DNA from: Caenorhabditis elegans
Lineage: Eukaryota; Nematoda; Chromadorea; Rhabditida; Rhabditidae
NCBI RefSeq assembly: GCF_000002985.6
Contig: NC_003279.8
Span: 12,400,001 to 12,464,000 of the forward strand
Direction: 5' to 3'
Length of the DNA: 64,000 nt
Under the pieces are notes generated by a model. It was not told the origin of the DNA. It searched no databases and worked only from the letters and a program-made list of their open reading frames with translations. This document shows, piece after piece, positions 1-11,857 of the stretch; within the stretch, counting starts at the first letter, position 1, and each line of letters begins with the position of its first letter. The position numbers and the translations under genes were made by a program.

Positions 1-1206
1 GTTCCAATGAAACGTAGGAATTCTTAAATAATAATGCTCCAACATTTGTTCCAGTCATTTCCTTTGATGCATATTCCAACATTGTACCATTGTGAGGTAC
101 CATAACTTCATCAAAATCCGCAACTGACCCAATAGTAGTTTTAATGTCAAGAATACACAAGTTCAAAGCCAAAAAGTAAGAGAAACCGTATACACTGTCG
201 TCGATTTTCGGATATTTTTTTTCAATTTGCGGTGGGAGACTTCCAAAGTTGGGCCAAGGACGGATTTCGATAATTCCCTGGAACTCAGGTCTACATGAAC
301 TATGTGTATTTTAACCTACCATATCTCTATAATACTCCAAAACTTTCCATGTATCTTTTGTAGCTGAGTGGTAGTAAACAATGAATCGAGATGCTCCGTG
401 AGCTCTCCAAGCTTCAATATACAACACAATATTCTGCCATTGAGAGTAATAATAAACAGGTTGTAGGCACAGTGTGAGACCTTTTTCATGTTTCTTATAA
501 ACTTCCTTGACTGCTAGATTTACTTCTCTATCGCCCAAGTTAATTGTCACTTTCTCCAATCTACCATTCAACTCCAGATTTGCAAAAAATGTATGAGCCA
601 CATAAAAGCATGGTTTAGCAAATATATACGAAGATGGGCACGTTTCTTCCAGAGACTTTCCGTAGACTTTCAGTTTTGTAGGAGATGATATTCCTTTGTA
701 ATATAGATCAACCGATAGAAAATTTTTCTTGGAGATGCAGTGATTGAGAGTAAAAATTCGAAGACGTGGAGAGTCATACCTGAATGTTGTGTAAAATTAA
801 AGGATGGGGTCTAACTGACAATGAGGCTGGGTTCACTTGAAGATCGGAGCGTCCCTTGATCCTTTGATATGTCTAACTCTTTTTTAAAGTGAAACTTTCT
901 TTTTTTACATGAAATTTATTTTGTGCGTTAAAATTATAATTTCCTATAATTTAAGTTCAAATAAATCACAAACCTGTAATCTACATACGCAACATTATAA
1001 AACTTGATGGGAAATGAAGAATCAATTTGTTCTTCGCTGAAATGTATCATTTCTACCTTTTAAAAAAATTTTAATAACAGTTATGCCAACCTTTCAAAGA
1101 AATAAGCCAACTGTTGAATTTGCTCTAGAGCCGAGTTGACCAAATAAAATAAGACAAAAATGGAAGATAATACAAAGAGAATAGTAGAGGTTTTTCTGAT
1201 CTTCAT
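1..1206 (-). CDS. GT92 (DUF23) glycosyltransferase, 3' end beyond window
   Basis: Type II Golgi-type glycosyltransferase of family GT92. Visible exons are 1206-1091, 1036-974, 779-320 and 277 to beyond base 1, all with GT..AG introns and consistent phase. The protein starts MKIRKTS, followed by a hydrophobic signal anchor and then the GT92 core, which includes a WQNIVLYIEAWRAHGASRF stretch and a Y-H-S-A-T-K segment. The intron at 319-278 is only 42 nt. Exons 1-3 have exactly the same lengths (116, 63, 460) as the plus-strand paralog at 13809-15745, which settles the model. A TTTCAG lies two bases upstream of the ATG in both copies and would serve as a trans-splice acceptor. GT92 members include beta-1,4-galactosyltransferases acting on core fucose; the substrate here is unknown. 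The last exons (about 150 codons) lie off the left edge. Confidence 0.88.
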
Positions 1207-1478
1207 TTCTGAAATCTGAAGCAGAATGTTGGAAATCTTTTTAAAACCTTTAAAATTCTTATCTAGGCCCCGCCTTTTTTCGGAAAATCACGGGAAAAGG
1301 CAAAAATCGGGTCTCGCAACCAATATCAGCCGTCAACATCTTACGAGTTCCGCGCATCACAATGTCTACCTCGCTGTACGCTTAGCGAGCTGTCCCGTCA
1401 GGAATGGGTGCCCTTTTAGAGGTTTATTTCCAATCAATCGTCTTCTAAAATCGATACGAATCATAATAATTACAAATA
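1207..1478. other. Spacer between GT92 gene and mariner
   Basis: No gene is seen. The sequence holds the upstream region of the minus-strand GT92 gene and one copy of the mariner TA target site at 1477-1478. Confidence 0.5.
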
Positions 1479-2719
1479 TCAGGTTGTCCCATAAGTTTTT
1501 GTACTATTTTTTTTTGAAAAAAATTTATTTCTCTCAAGCGACAAGTAGTACTATTCACACAAGTATTCACCATTAGTGTCCACCACTTGTTGCCATTTAC
1601 TAGGTAACATCATGATGCCACGGGAGAAGAAATCCGGCGAACGCGATGAGAAGAAAGTGGAGAGTTCAGTTTTGAGATGCTCTTCGTCGTCGAATTGCTT
1701 GTCGCGCATGTAGTCACTGAGAGACAAGAACAAATGGTAGTCGGTTGGTGCAAGATCTGGAGAATATGGTGGATGCGGTAAAACAGTCCAACCAAGATCT
1801 TGCAGCTTTTGGAAAGTCTTCTTGGCGACATGAGGCCTAGCATTATCGTGAAGAAAATATAGTTTTTCATATTTTCCGTTGGTCTTTTCTGCAACTCGGT
1901 CCAATTGGGCACAATAGTAATCAGCAGTGATAGTTTTATTAGTTGGCAACAATTCCCAGTGCACGGGTCCTTGAACACCCCACCAGACACAGATCATAAT
2001 CTTTTTTGGGTGAAGATCAGGCTTTGGCGTCGGTATTCCTTTCTCACCGATCGGAAGCCATTGACGTTTTCTGGAATGGTTAACATAGAGCACCCACTTC
2101 TCATCTCCAATAACCAGATTGTTCAGCCAATCGAACTTTCGACGAAAAGTTAGAAGTTGAGTACAAACGTTGACCCGAGTGAGCTTCTGTGATGCCGAAA
2201 GTTCATGAGGCACCCAAATTCCAAGTTTTGAAGTAAAACCAAGGCGACCCAAGTGACGTGCAATTGTGCTATGACAACACTCAAGCTTCTCTTCCATTTC
2301 ACGAAGACTAAGACGAGGCTCTTCCTCCACCAGCTTCACTAGGTCTTCTTCATTTAACTCTACCGGTCGCCCAGAACGTTCTATTTCTTCGAGACTGAAG
2401 TCGCCGTTCTTGAACTTTTGAAACCAACTCTTTGCTGTATTATAAGAGAGTGCTCCCTCACCCATCGCACCGCATATGTTTCGTTCCGCTTCCATTGCTG
2501 AATGACCAAGACGAAATTCATAAAGAAGAAGCAATCTAACGTCTCGACGTTCAAGTTTGATGATTGTCATCGTGGCAAAGTAGAAATGGATGAAATGAAT
2601 CTTTTCTGAAAGGGGACGACCCGACCTTGACACGACCTACGATGAAAAAATTTTAAAACTTTCTAGAAGTTTTGGAAAAATATTTGAAAAAAAGTACAAA
2701 AACTTATGGGACAACCTGA
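1479..2719 (-). mobile_element. Mariner-family transposon, apparently complete
   Basis: Terminal inverted repeats of about 27 bp match perfectly: the left end starts TCAGGTTGTCCCATAAG and the right end is its reverse complement. Both ends are bordered by a TA dinucleotide (1477-1478 and 2720-2721), the target duplication of Tc1/mariner elements. The element is about 1.24 kb and carries a single uninterrupted transposase gene on the minus strand. Intact ends plus an open transposase frame suggest a young or still competent copy. Confidence 0.95.
1551..2570 (-). CDS. Mariner transposase, D,D34D
   Basis: Cut-and-paste DNA transposase. An N-terminal helix-turn-helix region (residues ~1-110, including SYNTAKSWFQKFKNGDFSLE and a second HTH with CHSTIARHLGRLG) binds the terminal repeats. 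The catalytic core has the mariner signature: first Asp in VIGDEKW, second in FLHDNARPH, third in SPDLAPTDYHLF, with exactly 34 residues between the second and third. The start chosen (MTIIKLERRDV, 339 aa) is the second ATG and gives the usual mariner length; an in-frame ATG at 2633 would add 21 residues. No stop or frameshift interrupts the frame. It is intronless, as expected for this family. Confidence 0.93.
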   Translation of the reverse strand: MTIIKLERRDVRLLLLYEFRLGHSAMEAERNICGAMGEGALSYNTAKSWFQKFKNGDFSLEEIERSGRPVELNEEDLVKLVEEEPRLSLREMEEKLECCHSTIARHLGRLGFTSKLGIWVPHELSASQKLTRVNVCTQLLTFRRKFDWLNNLVIGDEKWVLYVNHSRKRQWLPIGEKGIPTPKPDLHPKKIMICVWWGVQGPVHWELLPTNKTITADYYCAQLDRVAEKTNGKYEKLYFLHDNARPHVAKKTFQKLQDLGWTVLPHPPYSPDLAPTDYHLFLSLSDYMRDKQFDDEEHLKTELSTFFSSRSPDFFSRGIMMLPSKWQQVVDTNGEYLCE

Positions 2720-2721
2720 TA

Positions 2722-3143
2722 TTATTAAAAATTTATAGGGTTCTAGTTAGGGATCAAAAAACAAATCTCGCCTAACGTTCTGTGACATTGATTTTTCCCG
2801 AAGTGGTGTAGTTTGGTAATTTTATTTACCTAGAAGTCTATAAAATATTCCTCTTTTTGATGTGATTGAAAAAAAAATTTATTAACAAGTCCCAAGGAAC
2901 ACCACTACCGTATATTCTCTATTATTGCGGTGCCCTATTGCTGAACTTTGGCTCTAAACTAATATGTAGTTAAAAGGATTAAAGGAGGAGGAATAAATAT
3001 TAATGTAGTAACCATAGAGCGACGATCTTCATAATCCAAGAGTAGGTACATTTTGATACCCCATATGTATATGTACTACCCATTTTTGGTTAAAAATATT
3101 TTTTTATTACAAAAATCATCAAACTTTATTAACAGAAACCTTA
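2722..3143. other. Spacer, no gene seen
   Basis: AT-rich DNA between the mariner and the 3' end of the FkbM-like gene. No open frame, repeat or RNA gene could be supported. Confidence 0.4.
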
Positions 3144-4456
3144 TCAACGTAGCAATGAATTCCTGCACTTTTCATCTCCAACATTGATCATAAAAGTTCT
3201 AATAAATTTATCTGAATATGAATTCAACATGATATATCTTTTTTCTTCGAGAACTCTCCACACGAAATCATGGAACAACTTTGTTTCCTCAACTGGTTGC
3301 TCGAATAATCCTTTATGAACTTCGAGATTCATCTGACATATTGTGACACCTGCATTGTCAATTTCTTTATTTACATGAAGCTGCTCCATAATTGGAAACT
3401 CATTTTGTTCAATATCAATCCACAAAATGTCAATGAGGCTTTTATTAAGGATGTATTTGAAGAAATAGTCCACTGCTATGTGCTCAGTGGCCTCTGTTTT
3501 ATAGTTATCGTACTCTGAAATAACTGTTGATTTTACAAACTTTGTATATTACTACAAATACAAATTATGTAGCTCATTATTTCAAAAAAATTTCAAGAAA
3601 ATATGCTCAATTGTGCATACCTTTATAAATACTCGATTTCTGCACTCCATTCACTCCACTAACAGCGTATCGATAGTACTTTCCTCCAAGCTTATCCTCA
3701 TACAAAATTTTGTTCACGTCGGCAGTTGGATCGGCTCCGTAGAATTCCATGTTAGGGTGAAGTTCTTTCAAGCCTATCTCTCCCGTAACGTCATGTCCGA
3801 TGCCCAACGTGACCATTGTGAGAAGTTGAGTTTGGTTTCGAGGAAGTGCAACATACTTAATCTCGTCTATGTTCAAGACCTCGCGGATGTCGAACGCCTT
3901 GTAGGCTTGGAGATTGTCGCATTCTTTTGTTAAATTGGAGAATTTGGAGAAGAACTGAAATTTTCCAGATACACTAGAATAAACTACACAAAACTTGGGC
4001 CCGTCTTTTTTTTTGGTCGTTTTCAGAAGGCCAAATCAAAGTCCAAATCGGGACCCAAATCGGGACCCTAGCCAATAAACAAGCCACCGACATCTCACGA
4101 GTTCTGAGCCCCACTTCGTTTAACGTGACAGCACGCTCTGGGCAAGGCGAGACGTTGTCTAATTTTTCAGTTATGTGCGTTTTCTGTACTGTACAGTTTA
4201 AGGAAAAACTCACTTCATTGTATTGCCCATTGAGTGGCTCCAACTTTGGAAAAACGCATTTGTAATAAGCATCAAAAATGGGAGTTGACTTGTAGGCAGA
4301 CAAGTTTCTCGCTGTGTCATGTCTAACTTCTCGTGGAGTCCACTTGAACACATTGAGCTCATTCTCATTTTCATATTTCTGTGTGTAGTTGATACAGAAA
4401 TTGACGACTGTAAATACTAGTACTCCGAATAAAATCCAACGAAAACAACTCCGCAT
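3144..4456 (-). CDS. FkbM-type methyltransferase (Methyltransf_21), 315 aa
   Basis: Likely SAM-dependent O-methyltransferase of the FkbM/Methyltransf_21 group, expanded in nematodes and possibly acting on glycans or lipids in the secretory pathway. Exons are 4456-4214, 3954-3621 and 3514-3144 (243+334+371 nt, frame closed). The N terminus (MRSCFRWILFGVLVFTVVNF) is a signal anchor. Family hallmarks are the SAM-loop-like VTLGIGHDVTGE, then FYGADPT, then SLIDILWIDIEQNEFP near residue 210. The first intron (259 nt) contains repeat-like sequence. An in-frame upstream ATG at 4591 exists, but the one at 4456 puts the hydrophobic segment at the N terminus. Methylated sugars are known on nematode glycans, so a role beside the neighbouring glycosyltransferases is plausible but unproven. 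Confidence 0.85.
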
Positions 4457-5524
4457 TGTAAGTTTATCGGTGAGCCTATGGTTAGCCATGCCTAATCGGG
4501 AGAACGAAAACATCATACAGTTGAAGTAGCGAAAATGTGAATCGGGGGAGGCGGTATGTACATCTACGGATGTAGCATGATCCGAAAACAAAGATTACGG
4601 CTTGAGAGAAACATGTCGGGGAGAGTCCCAGCGCCATGTAATTTCTTTATTTCGAGTGCGATTGGATAACTAATATTTTTGAGCGGTGTAGAAATAAAAC
4701 CCAAATACTGGTAAAATGACAAGACACGGATAAAATCCAATCGCTTGGGTTTAAGTGCTTCTAACATTTTTCACCTATTGGGAAAAGATAAGGGAATTTC
4801 TCAGGACGCCAAGACATATATAAAACGCCCATGCTATGGTACCCTTATTCATTTATTTTAGGCTTTAGTAATTTTAAGGAGTCTCCAGAATTCCAGCGAT
4901 CCATTCCAAAACCTGAAAAAATCCTGAATGTTTCATCTCGCCTCGAGATGTACTGAAAGATACACCAGCCTTATCTAGTGCTTTTGCGTCGTGGTGTATC
5001 GATGTTTGGAGAATGAGGATCTATCCGTTGGAAGGTGAATTTCCAGGTTCCGAAAAAAAAATAGTTTAAGCTATAAACACAATGACAAATGGATATGAGG
5101 GACGTACAGAATACAGTCATATGTCAAAAAAAAATTGGGTTTTGAGGTACCAAAATGAAAATATATCTTCTGAGGTATTCAGTTATATTGAATTATATTG
5201 AAAGCTTTAATGTGGAAATCTAAAAGCAGAAAAAATCGGTTTTTTCACATACAAACCGAGTAGTGAATTTCAAATAGTCAGATTTCAAATAGTTAAAAAA
5301 AACGACATATCAAAGATCAGGCCTTGAAACCTACGAGATTAGGTCGGATTTCACTATTTCTTAACCCGTGCTAGGGAACATTATTTAGAGTAGGTGAAGA
5401 ATTCTGTAGAAAATTGTACAATTGTTCAGACAACTTTTCAGTCGACATATATTTGCATGTTTTTATCTTTTGTAAAATTAAAAAAAATTGACAATGATTC
5501 CTGTGAACACTTTATCAAACAACT
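4457..5524. other. 1.1 kb spacer, no gene seen
   Basis: No coding frame with family similarity or convincing splice sites. A short block near 4935-5050 (containing CGAGATGTACTGAAAGATA) resembles one near 18875-18930, suggesting an old dispersed repeat. Confidence 0.4.
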
Positions 5525-6946
5525 TCAATATCGAAAAAAATCATAATTCACAACTACAGGATTAGTATCATTTTTCCTCAATTCTGGATGTAGAAGCTCA
5601 TCCAGTAAAAGCATCGTGTCCTGTGGAAACCGGTGAAGAGAGACGAATTTTTGAGATGAGAATTGCCCGGCCTGTAAAACATTTATTCAAGTTGATACAA
5701 CTAATGGAATCGGGTTCAGTATATCATAAAACCTCTGCAATTATATTTTCATTGTTCATTAATAATCTAATTTAATCAGTGGTGGGCAGCAAACGATTTT
5801 TCCGGTAAACGGCAAATTGGCAATTTGCCGAAAATAAACATTTCCGGCAATTTGCCGAATTTGTTGACAAAAAAATTTCAAAGAAAAATAACGGGGCATA
5901 CTATGATTGTGATATTTGTTTTTTTCTGAATCCAAACCAGACTGCTAAATAGGCTTAATACACAAGACTGACCTCAACTGCAGCCTGCTCACTCGGCCTA
6001 TACGGCATGAACCGATTGAATCCCTTGTCATCTCTGGTGTCAGTTGGATAGATTCCCACTCTTGCCAGACACCTTCCCATTCCACGATCCTCTGCCCAAT
6101 CATAAGGACACCCGTACTCATCGTGGTACAATTTCTCCACAAAAATCTTCACTGCAGCGTTGGAAAGGATATAACCGGCTCCACCGGAGTTGTAACCGTT
6201 TTTCTAAATTCGTAAGTTAGGTATTCTACTTCGAAAAAATAGTGGAAAACTTACAAGACCAGATTTTATCACGTATCCTAGATATAATGGCTTCGAAGGG
6301 TCTAAAGTGTTCAGGTACTCCCTCAAGTGATCCATTGCAAAATATGTATCATCATCTGCCTTTAAGTACCAATCAAAGGAGTTTGAAATGTGCATATAAG
6401 AGTAGTAGAATCCAAATATGGATTTTCGAAACAAATCGAAAAATGAGTCTTCTAGATTTTTATAAACCGTGGAATACGTCATGTTGGCGCTCGGAAGCGG
6501 AGTTTTTGAGAAGAACCGCCCGTTGTCACATCTCCGCAGCCACGTAGCTGCTATGGAAGGAACACGGTCATTATAGTAACGTTCAGAAGTCTCAACAAAG
6601 CAGAATATTTGTCCAGAGTTTGGTAGCCTCAGAGTGGAAGCTGAATGCTCAATTCCTGGAATCAACTTGTCAATGCTCCGAGTTCTAGAAAAAATATTAC
6701 ATCGTACACATTTCTGCCATAGTTTCGACTTACGGCGGGAAAAGTTCCTGATGGATAATTGCCGGGAAATGTGTGTAGAGCTCTACTGGCATTCTGAAAT
6801 TCTGGAATTGAAGATTTTATTTCAAAAAATATGCATTTTTCTTACAAAAATGTCAGGTTATAATTGGAAAACTGATAATTCAACGCAGTGACTGTCGCCA
6901 ACGTAAGAAGAGCCACCTTGTCCAAACGCTCAAATGTTAATATCAT
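5525..6946 (-). CDS. Core-1 beta-1,3-galactosyltransferase-like (GT31, C1GALT1 family), 322 aa
   Basis: Predicted Golgi enzyme of the T-synthase branch of GT31, which adds Gal beta-1,3 to GalNAc-Ser/Thr in core-1 O-glycans. Exons are 6946-6846, 6793-6734, 6684-6255, 6203-5973 and 5671-5525; phases close to 323 codons. Signatures are FVETSERYYNDRVPSIAATW, the metal-binding DDD in WYLKADDDTYFAMDHLREYL, SGGAGYILSNAA, the EDRGMGRCLARVG acidic motif, and a C terminus SLHRFPQDTMLLLDELLH that matches the family's H-x-x-P-x-(D/E)-M region. The last exon is separated by a 301 nt intron holding a GCAAATT-type MITE fragment (~5781-5865), and reading through the donor at 5972 would hide it. The N-terminal anchor is weak. 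It is divergently arranged with the DUF288 gene. Confidence 0.88.
5781..5865. repeat. Fragment of GCAAATT-type MITE in intron
   Basis: Sequence beginning GGTGGGCAGCAAACG and rich in GGCAATTTGCCGA units, the same family as the elements at 9858, 16048 and 43868. Only one end is present. It sits in the last intron of the C1GALT-like gene. Confidence 0.7.
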
Positions 6947-7563
6947 TGTGGAGAATGTGGAAAATATTATAGTGAGGATGCGATTCTTCTTTTTTCGATT
7001 GAGATCTCGGATAAGGATCTTCTCGTCTAGGCGACTTTCAGAAAATTAAAAAACGAATACAACTAATGGAAGAACCAACTGGATCAACAACAGGCTTCCG
7101 ATCTATAACTGTGGGCTGAAAATGATCAGAGTTTTGCGCGGTTTACTTCAAACGGCAAACTTGTTCAAAAAAGATCTCAAATCTAAAAAAGAGATGATTC
7201 GAATTTGGGAGTGTGAGTAATATGGATGGTTTGAAAACAACCGGCTTATATTTTGACTGGCAGTGAGCCGTGAGGCCGCGGTAGAAATGACAGTAGATTT
7301 GGGCTCTCGTGAGGTTGCCGCAACGATCCCTCCGCCGGCCTTACGGCGTCACTCAAAAAAAATATTGAACCGTCATAAAAATAATTGTGAAAATTTTTGA
7401 GAAGTTTCGTTATAAAATTCTGGGTCTAGACGTTCAAAATACCCAGAACCGATACTCCACCTTCAGCGGAAAATTGGAAAAAGTTTAATAGTGCGCATAT
7501 AGGATAGCGATCTGCCTCGGCTTTCTCATTTCATTCAATTTTAGTCGATCTGCGAAATTCTAG
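6947..7563. promoter_or_regulatory. Shared divergent 5' region of C1GALT-like and DUF288 genes
   Basis: Head-to-head spacer of about 0.6 kb. A TTTTAG at 7538-7543, about 20 nt before the DUF288 ATG, could be a trans-splice acceptor. A GC-rich block at ~7255-7365 (GGCCGCGGTAGAAATG) looks like a dispersed repeat. Confidence 0.4.
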
Positions 7564-10500
7564 ATGAACAAGCTTTTCATAAAATATTTAATTTTCTTAA
7601 CGGTATTTGGAGTATTATTAGTATTGTTTCTGATTTTCAAATTACACGAAAGTACTATTACTAGTCCAGTGATTTCTTACACACCAAACCCTCGATTTGT
7701 TGCTGCAATTAAATCTATTGGGTTTCCTCCGATTAAAGCAGGAAATCGATGGATTGTGGTGACAAGTGTCAGTCACCCAACAGAGGATGTGAAGGTAACT
7801 CACTATTAGACAAAAAAGAAGTTATAATCTTGGTTATTTTTACAGAGGCTTGCAGCGATTGAAGACTGGAATCTGGTTGTGGTGGCGGATACAAAGACCC
7901 CGGTGGATTGGTGGCTGGAGAATGTGCATTTCTTGTCGGTTGAATACCAGAAGCAGTTACGTGAGTCTTAATTTTGATTTTTTTTTGGCTTCAGCTTTTT
8001 GCTTTGCCCAGAAAAATATTACATTGGATCAGAAGTTGGCTGAACTTGAGCAAAAGTCGGGCAAAACTTTGGCTAAACTTGGATTTATTCTGCGCCAACG
8101 TTTAGCCCTAGTCTGACCCAACTTTTGCCAAACTTCTACTCAGATTTGAAACAAAAATAGAATGTCAGGTTTGGCAAGATTTGGGTCAAACTTGGTCTAA
8201 AATTTGGCGCACCATAAATCCAAGTTCAGCCAAAGTCTTGCCCAACTTTTGCCCAAGGTTAGCCAACTTCTGATCCGAATTAAATTTATTTCGGGCCAAA
8301 CTTGGGCAAGCAGCCGAAGCCAAATTCCGTGTTTGGTTCACTTTATAATCTAAATACACTACAAATTTCAGCTTTCTCTCTGGTAACTAAACTTCCTTAC
8401 AAATCATACACCCGAAAAAATATTGGATATCTCTACGCGATCTCAAAGGGTGCTGAATGGATTTATGATACTGATGATGATAATAAGCCTTATGATAAGT
8501 TGATAACAAAGATTTTGGGTGAATAAAAACGTTTTAAGGTTGGGACTAAAACAGTTTGATTATGAAGATCAGGTCTCAGGAGCGCGATTTTTGCCGCAAG
8601 ACGCAAGAGAGTTGAGGCAAGTGAAAAAACATGCAAATCAAGTTATAAATTTTATTTTCCAGTCAACGAATCTTCAATCCTTACCGGTTCTATGGAATGG
8701 ATGGAATGTGGCCACGAGGATTCCCTTTGGAGCATTTTGAGGTGTTTTCTCCCTATTCTAACTTCATTCTAACACGTTTCCATTTCAGAAACACACAAAT
8801 GGAAATAGTAGTCAGGTACTCTGCTACAAGATGGAAAGAGCTGCTGTTCAGCAAGGACTTGTCCAACACGACCCTGATGTTGATGCTATTTATAGGTGAA
8901 AATGATAGGTCAAGATTGCTGACTCGGTAATTCCAATTATCTTTGAAGATTGCTGAATGCTGATAAAAACAGCGGTTTGAACGTTGAATTCAACAAGTTC
9001 GCACCTCCAATCACTTTATCAGTTGGAACATATTCTCCATGGAACTCGCAGAACACACTATTCCATAAATCGGCATTCCATACCATGTTTCTTCCAACTA
9101 CTGTCTCATTCAGGTGGGCGGGTTAGCCGATCGAACTTTTTATAGCTCATAATTTCAGAACCACTGATATCTGGAGATCATTTATCTCTCAAAAAATCTT
9201 GCATTTATCCGGGCTAACTGTTTCTTTCGTACCAACAAACGCGATTCAGTTTCGAAATGCTCATGACTATCTAAAAGATTTCCGGGATGAGAAGAGGGTC
9301 TATGAAGATTCTGGAAAAATGATAGACTTTTTCCATAACTGGAAATGCGATTCCAAAACTTTGGAGGATTGTATTCATAAGCTACTGTATGATCTAGTTA
9401 CAGCAGATTTTTGGCTCCGGGACGATGCGGAGATGATGGAAATGTATCTGGATGACTTAAAGAATTTAGGGTACGTTTGTAAAGTAGGTAGAAATAAAAA
9501 GAAAAAAGTTTCAGTTTTCAATTTTCAAAACTGTTGGATTACGCAAACTCTCCAAATTATTCCCCGTCTCAAGATGAAACAACTCGAAATGTGAACTGTA
9601 GGCGGATGCACCTAGAGTTTGATCTACTAAAGTCTAAAAAAGAAGAGGATTTTAGTATCCGGAAGGCAGAACAGAAACTGAAGTACTTTGGAGATATTGT
9701 AAATTGGTGTAAGGAGACCGGGTATTCGGATCTACCGAATACGTTTCCCATTGCTACGCAACTCGCAAAGGAGCATGATGATACTTATGTTTTTCAAAAA
9801 GATTTGAATAGTGTAAGTGAAAACTAGAATGAATAGCTGATTTAGATGTTAGGATTCAGGGTGAGCGGAATTTTTTTTGACAACTTTGGCAAGTCGGCAA
9901 ATTGGTGATTTGCCAATTTGCCGGAAATTTTGATTTTTGGTAATTTGCCAATTTGCCGGAAGTTTTTAGAAGAATTGTTTATAAAACGGAAACACTTCAA
10001 ACTGTGTCTTTTTGACACTTTGTTCCCGTTTTCTTTAGATAATTTCATACTATTTGCTTTCTTTTCAAAATAGATGTAGGAGCATTCGTAGGATGTGTAC
10101 AATTTTGCCGAACAAAATTGAAATTCTGAAATTTCCAAAAAAAAAAGCGCAAAACAACAATTGACCGAAAATGTTTGACTAACAAGTAACTTGCCAGTTT
10201 GCCAATTTGCCGAAATTTTTTAATTCCGGCAATTTGTCGATTTGCCGATTTGCCGAAACAAATAGTTTGAAGCCCACCGCTGTTAAGATTCTTATTTTGC
10301 AGGTACTAATAGCCGTGAACAACTACCCCTGGCAGTACGGGATGGGGTTAATTCAACGTCTTTATCAACCTTACTTTGCCACAATCATTTTCTGTGGATC
10401 GTGGTATCCCGAAAAAATTGAAACAGTAGACAACATGACTTCCGTTTTGCACCCCATCAACTATATCCACATGAATCCCTCGGAAATTTCCTATGGAGCC

Positions 10501-11435
10501 TATGCCTACCACTGCGTTACTCTCGTCAAAGAAATGCGTTTGAATAATGTGCAAGGATATTTTATGATGTCTGACGATGCTGTCTTTAATATATGGCAGC
10601 GTGTCGACTACTCGAGAGTACATCACCTTACAGGATCTCTAAATATTTACAATACGTATTTTACAGGTATATATGGTAAGTGGGGGTAGTCGTTTTGATG
10701 ATTTGAAGAAACTGCCCACAGCCAAATACAATGATTTGTATTTTTACACTGTTTGAGTTTTAGGCGAACCAGCTGCCAAAAAAATATTAGCCACTGTGAA
10801 GGACTCAACAGACTTAAAAGTTTTGGAAACGTGGAAAAAGTTCGACGATGGTTTGAAAAAGTACGCATATAACAACATTACGGATGGGGCAGAAGCCGTA
10901 CTTTTGAGCACTTACGGGAAAAGTTACTCGGACTTGTAAGTGGTATGATGACTTCACGAAGTTAAAACTGAAAGTTTCAGCTATTACATTCCTTCAACTG
11001 AAATTGATTACTATGCCGACTTGATGAGACTCTTCTATGATGGTGGACTGTTTCTAGAGACTGCTGTTGATAGATTCATAAGATCTATTAATCATCAAAC
11101 GTAGGGTTAAGCTTCAAGAAGAAAAATATTAAAAAATGTCGATTTCAGATCACTCGCCGGGGAATCCAGTTATCTTTGGTTTGACGATCGTGAGAAATGG
11201 CCAAAGCTCTATAATAAGAACCTCGTTGCTCTGCATCCAGTCAAGCCTAGCATGTTCCGTTATCCAGGAGATGCTCGAAAAACGTGAGTTTCAAGGAACA
11301 CCGTTCGCGTTGGAAATAAAAATGTTCAGATATTGTGCAACAGTCATCCAATCTTGGGCTGATATTGTGTTTGATGGGTCCCGGAACTTCACAATCAAAG
11401 ATGATGGTGCCAAAGAGAATTATACGATAATTTAA
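7564..11435 (+). CDS. DUF288 / STELLO-like putative glycosyltransferase, 805 aa
   Basis: Large nematode DUF288 protein; the family is related to plant STELLO Golgi proteins with glycosyltransferase-like folds. Fourteen exons: 7564-7794, 7846-7960, 8372-8498, 8539-8616, 8663-8741, 8789-8895, 8949-9113, 9159-9470, 9515-9812, 10303-10675, 10764-10935, 10981-11100, 11149-11283, 11330-11435; phases close to 806 codons. Residues ~8-28 form a signal anchor, followed by RWIVVTSVSHPTEDV, VVVADTKTP, then AEWIYDTDDDN with a DxD-type acidic motif, EDQVSGARFLP, MWPRGFPLEHFE, and a second half with LIAVNNYPWQYGMGLIQRLYQP and GYFMMSDDAVF. One intron uses a GC donor (AG|GCAAGT at 8617). Introns 2 and 9 carry foldback/MITE insertions. 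The acceptor substrate is unknown. Confidence 0.9.
7988..8324. repeat. Foldback element in DUF288 intron 2
   Basis: The arms are mutual reverse complements: the left arm reads TGGCTTC..., GATCAGAAGTTGGCTGAACTT, and the right arm reads AAGTTCAGCCAA..., GCCGAAGCCA. Internal units alternate TTGGGCAA and TTGCCCAA types. The same family occurs at 11858-12158. Confidence 0.8.
9858..10284. mobile_element. GCAAATT-type MITE in DUF288 intron 9
   Basis: Starts GGGTGAGCGGAATT and ends near GCCCACCGC, with repeated GGCAATTTGCCG palindromes at both ends and a unique AT-rich centre. The centre (near 9975-10095) is shared with the copies at 16048 and 43868, so these are one non-autonomous family. Confidence 0.8.
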
Positions 11436-11857
11436 ACTTATGCTTTTAAATATTTTATTCTCGCAAAAAAAAAAGAAACATTTTTTGACAGGGGGCCTGA
11501 AGTGGCAAGGCTCGGTCTTCCATTGTGGTGGAGGCGCCGTCCTCGCGCCGGCCAGACCACATAGAATTATAATTTTGAGACTGAAATGCTTATGGGGAAC
11601 TGGTTTACAAATGCCACCTTTGGCAATTCACAGCTTTTTGGATAGCTTGACGACTACATATTACAATAACTTACAGTAGTTTCAAGGAACAGTTACACGG
11701 GCTCAATTGTTTATGTTTCTTAGTTGGGGTCCCGATTTTGACGTTTTTCCAGAAAACGACCCGCAAAAAAGTATGTCTAACTTTTGACTTTCGCGCGTAC
11801 ACACCACGCAATTCATTTATTTCTAGGGTAACTTGAAAATTGCAAATATGCACTTTC
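11436..11857. other. Spacer downstream of DUF288 gene
   Basis: 3' region of the DUF288 gene. It contains a GC-rich repeat-like stretch (around 11490-11570) but no supportable gene. Confidence 0.35.

Noticed and set aside
4564-4767. Short open frame upstream of the FkbM-like gene
   Set aside because: No signal, no homology, and the methyltransferase start is well placed at 4456.
5945-6142. Stop at 5955 as the true end of the C1GALT-like gene
   Set aside because: A good donor at 5972 joins in frame to an exon (5671-5525) matching the family C terminus, so the stop is intronic.
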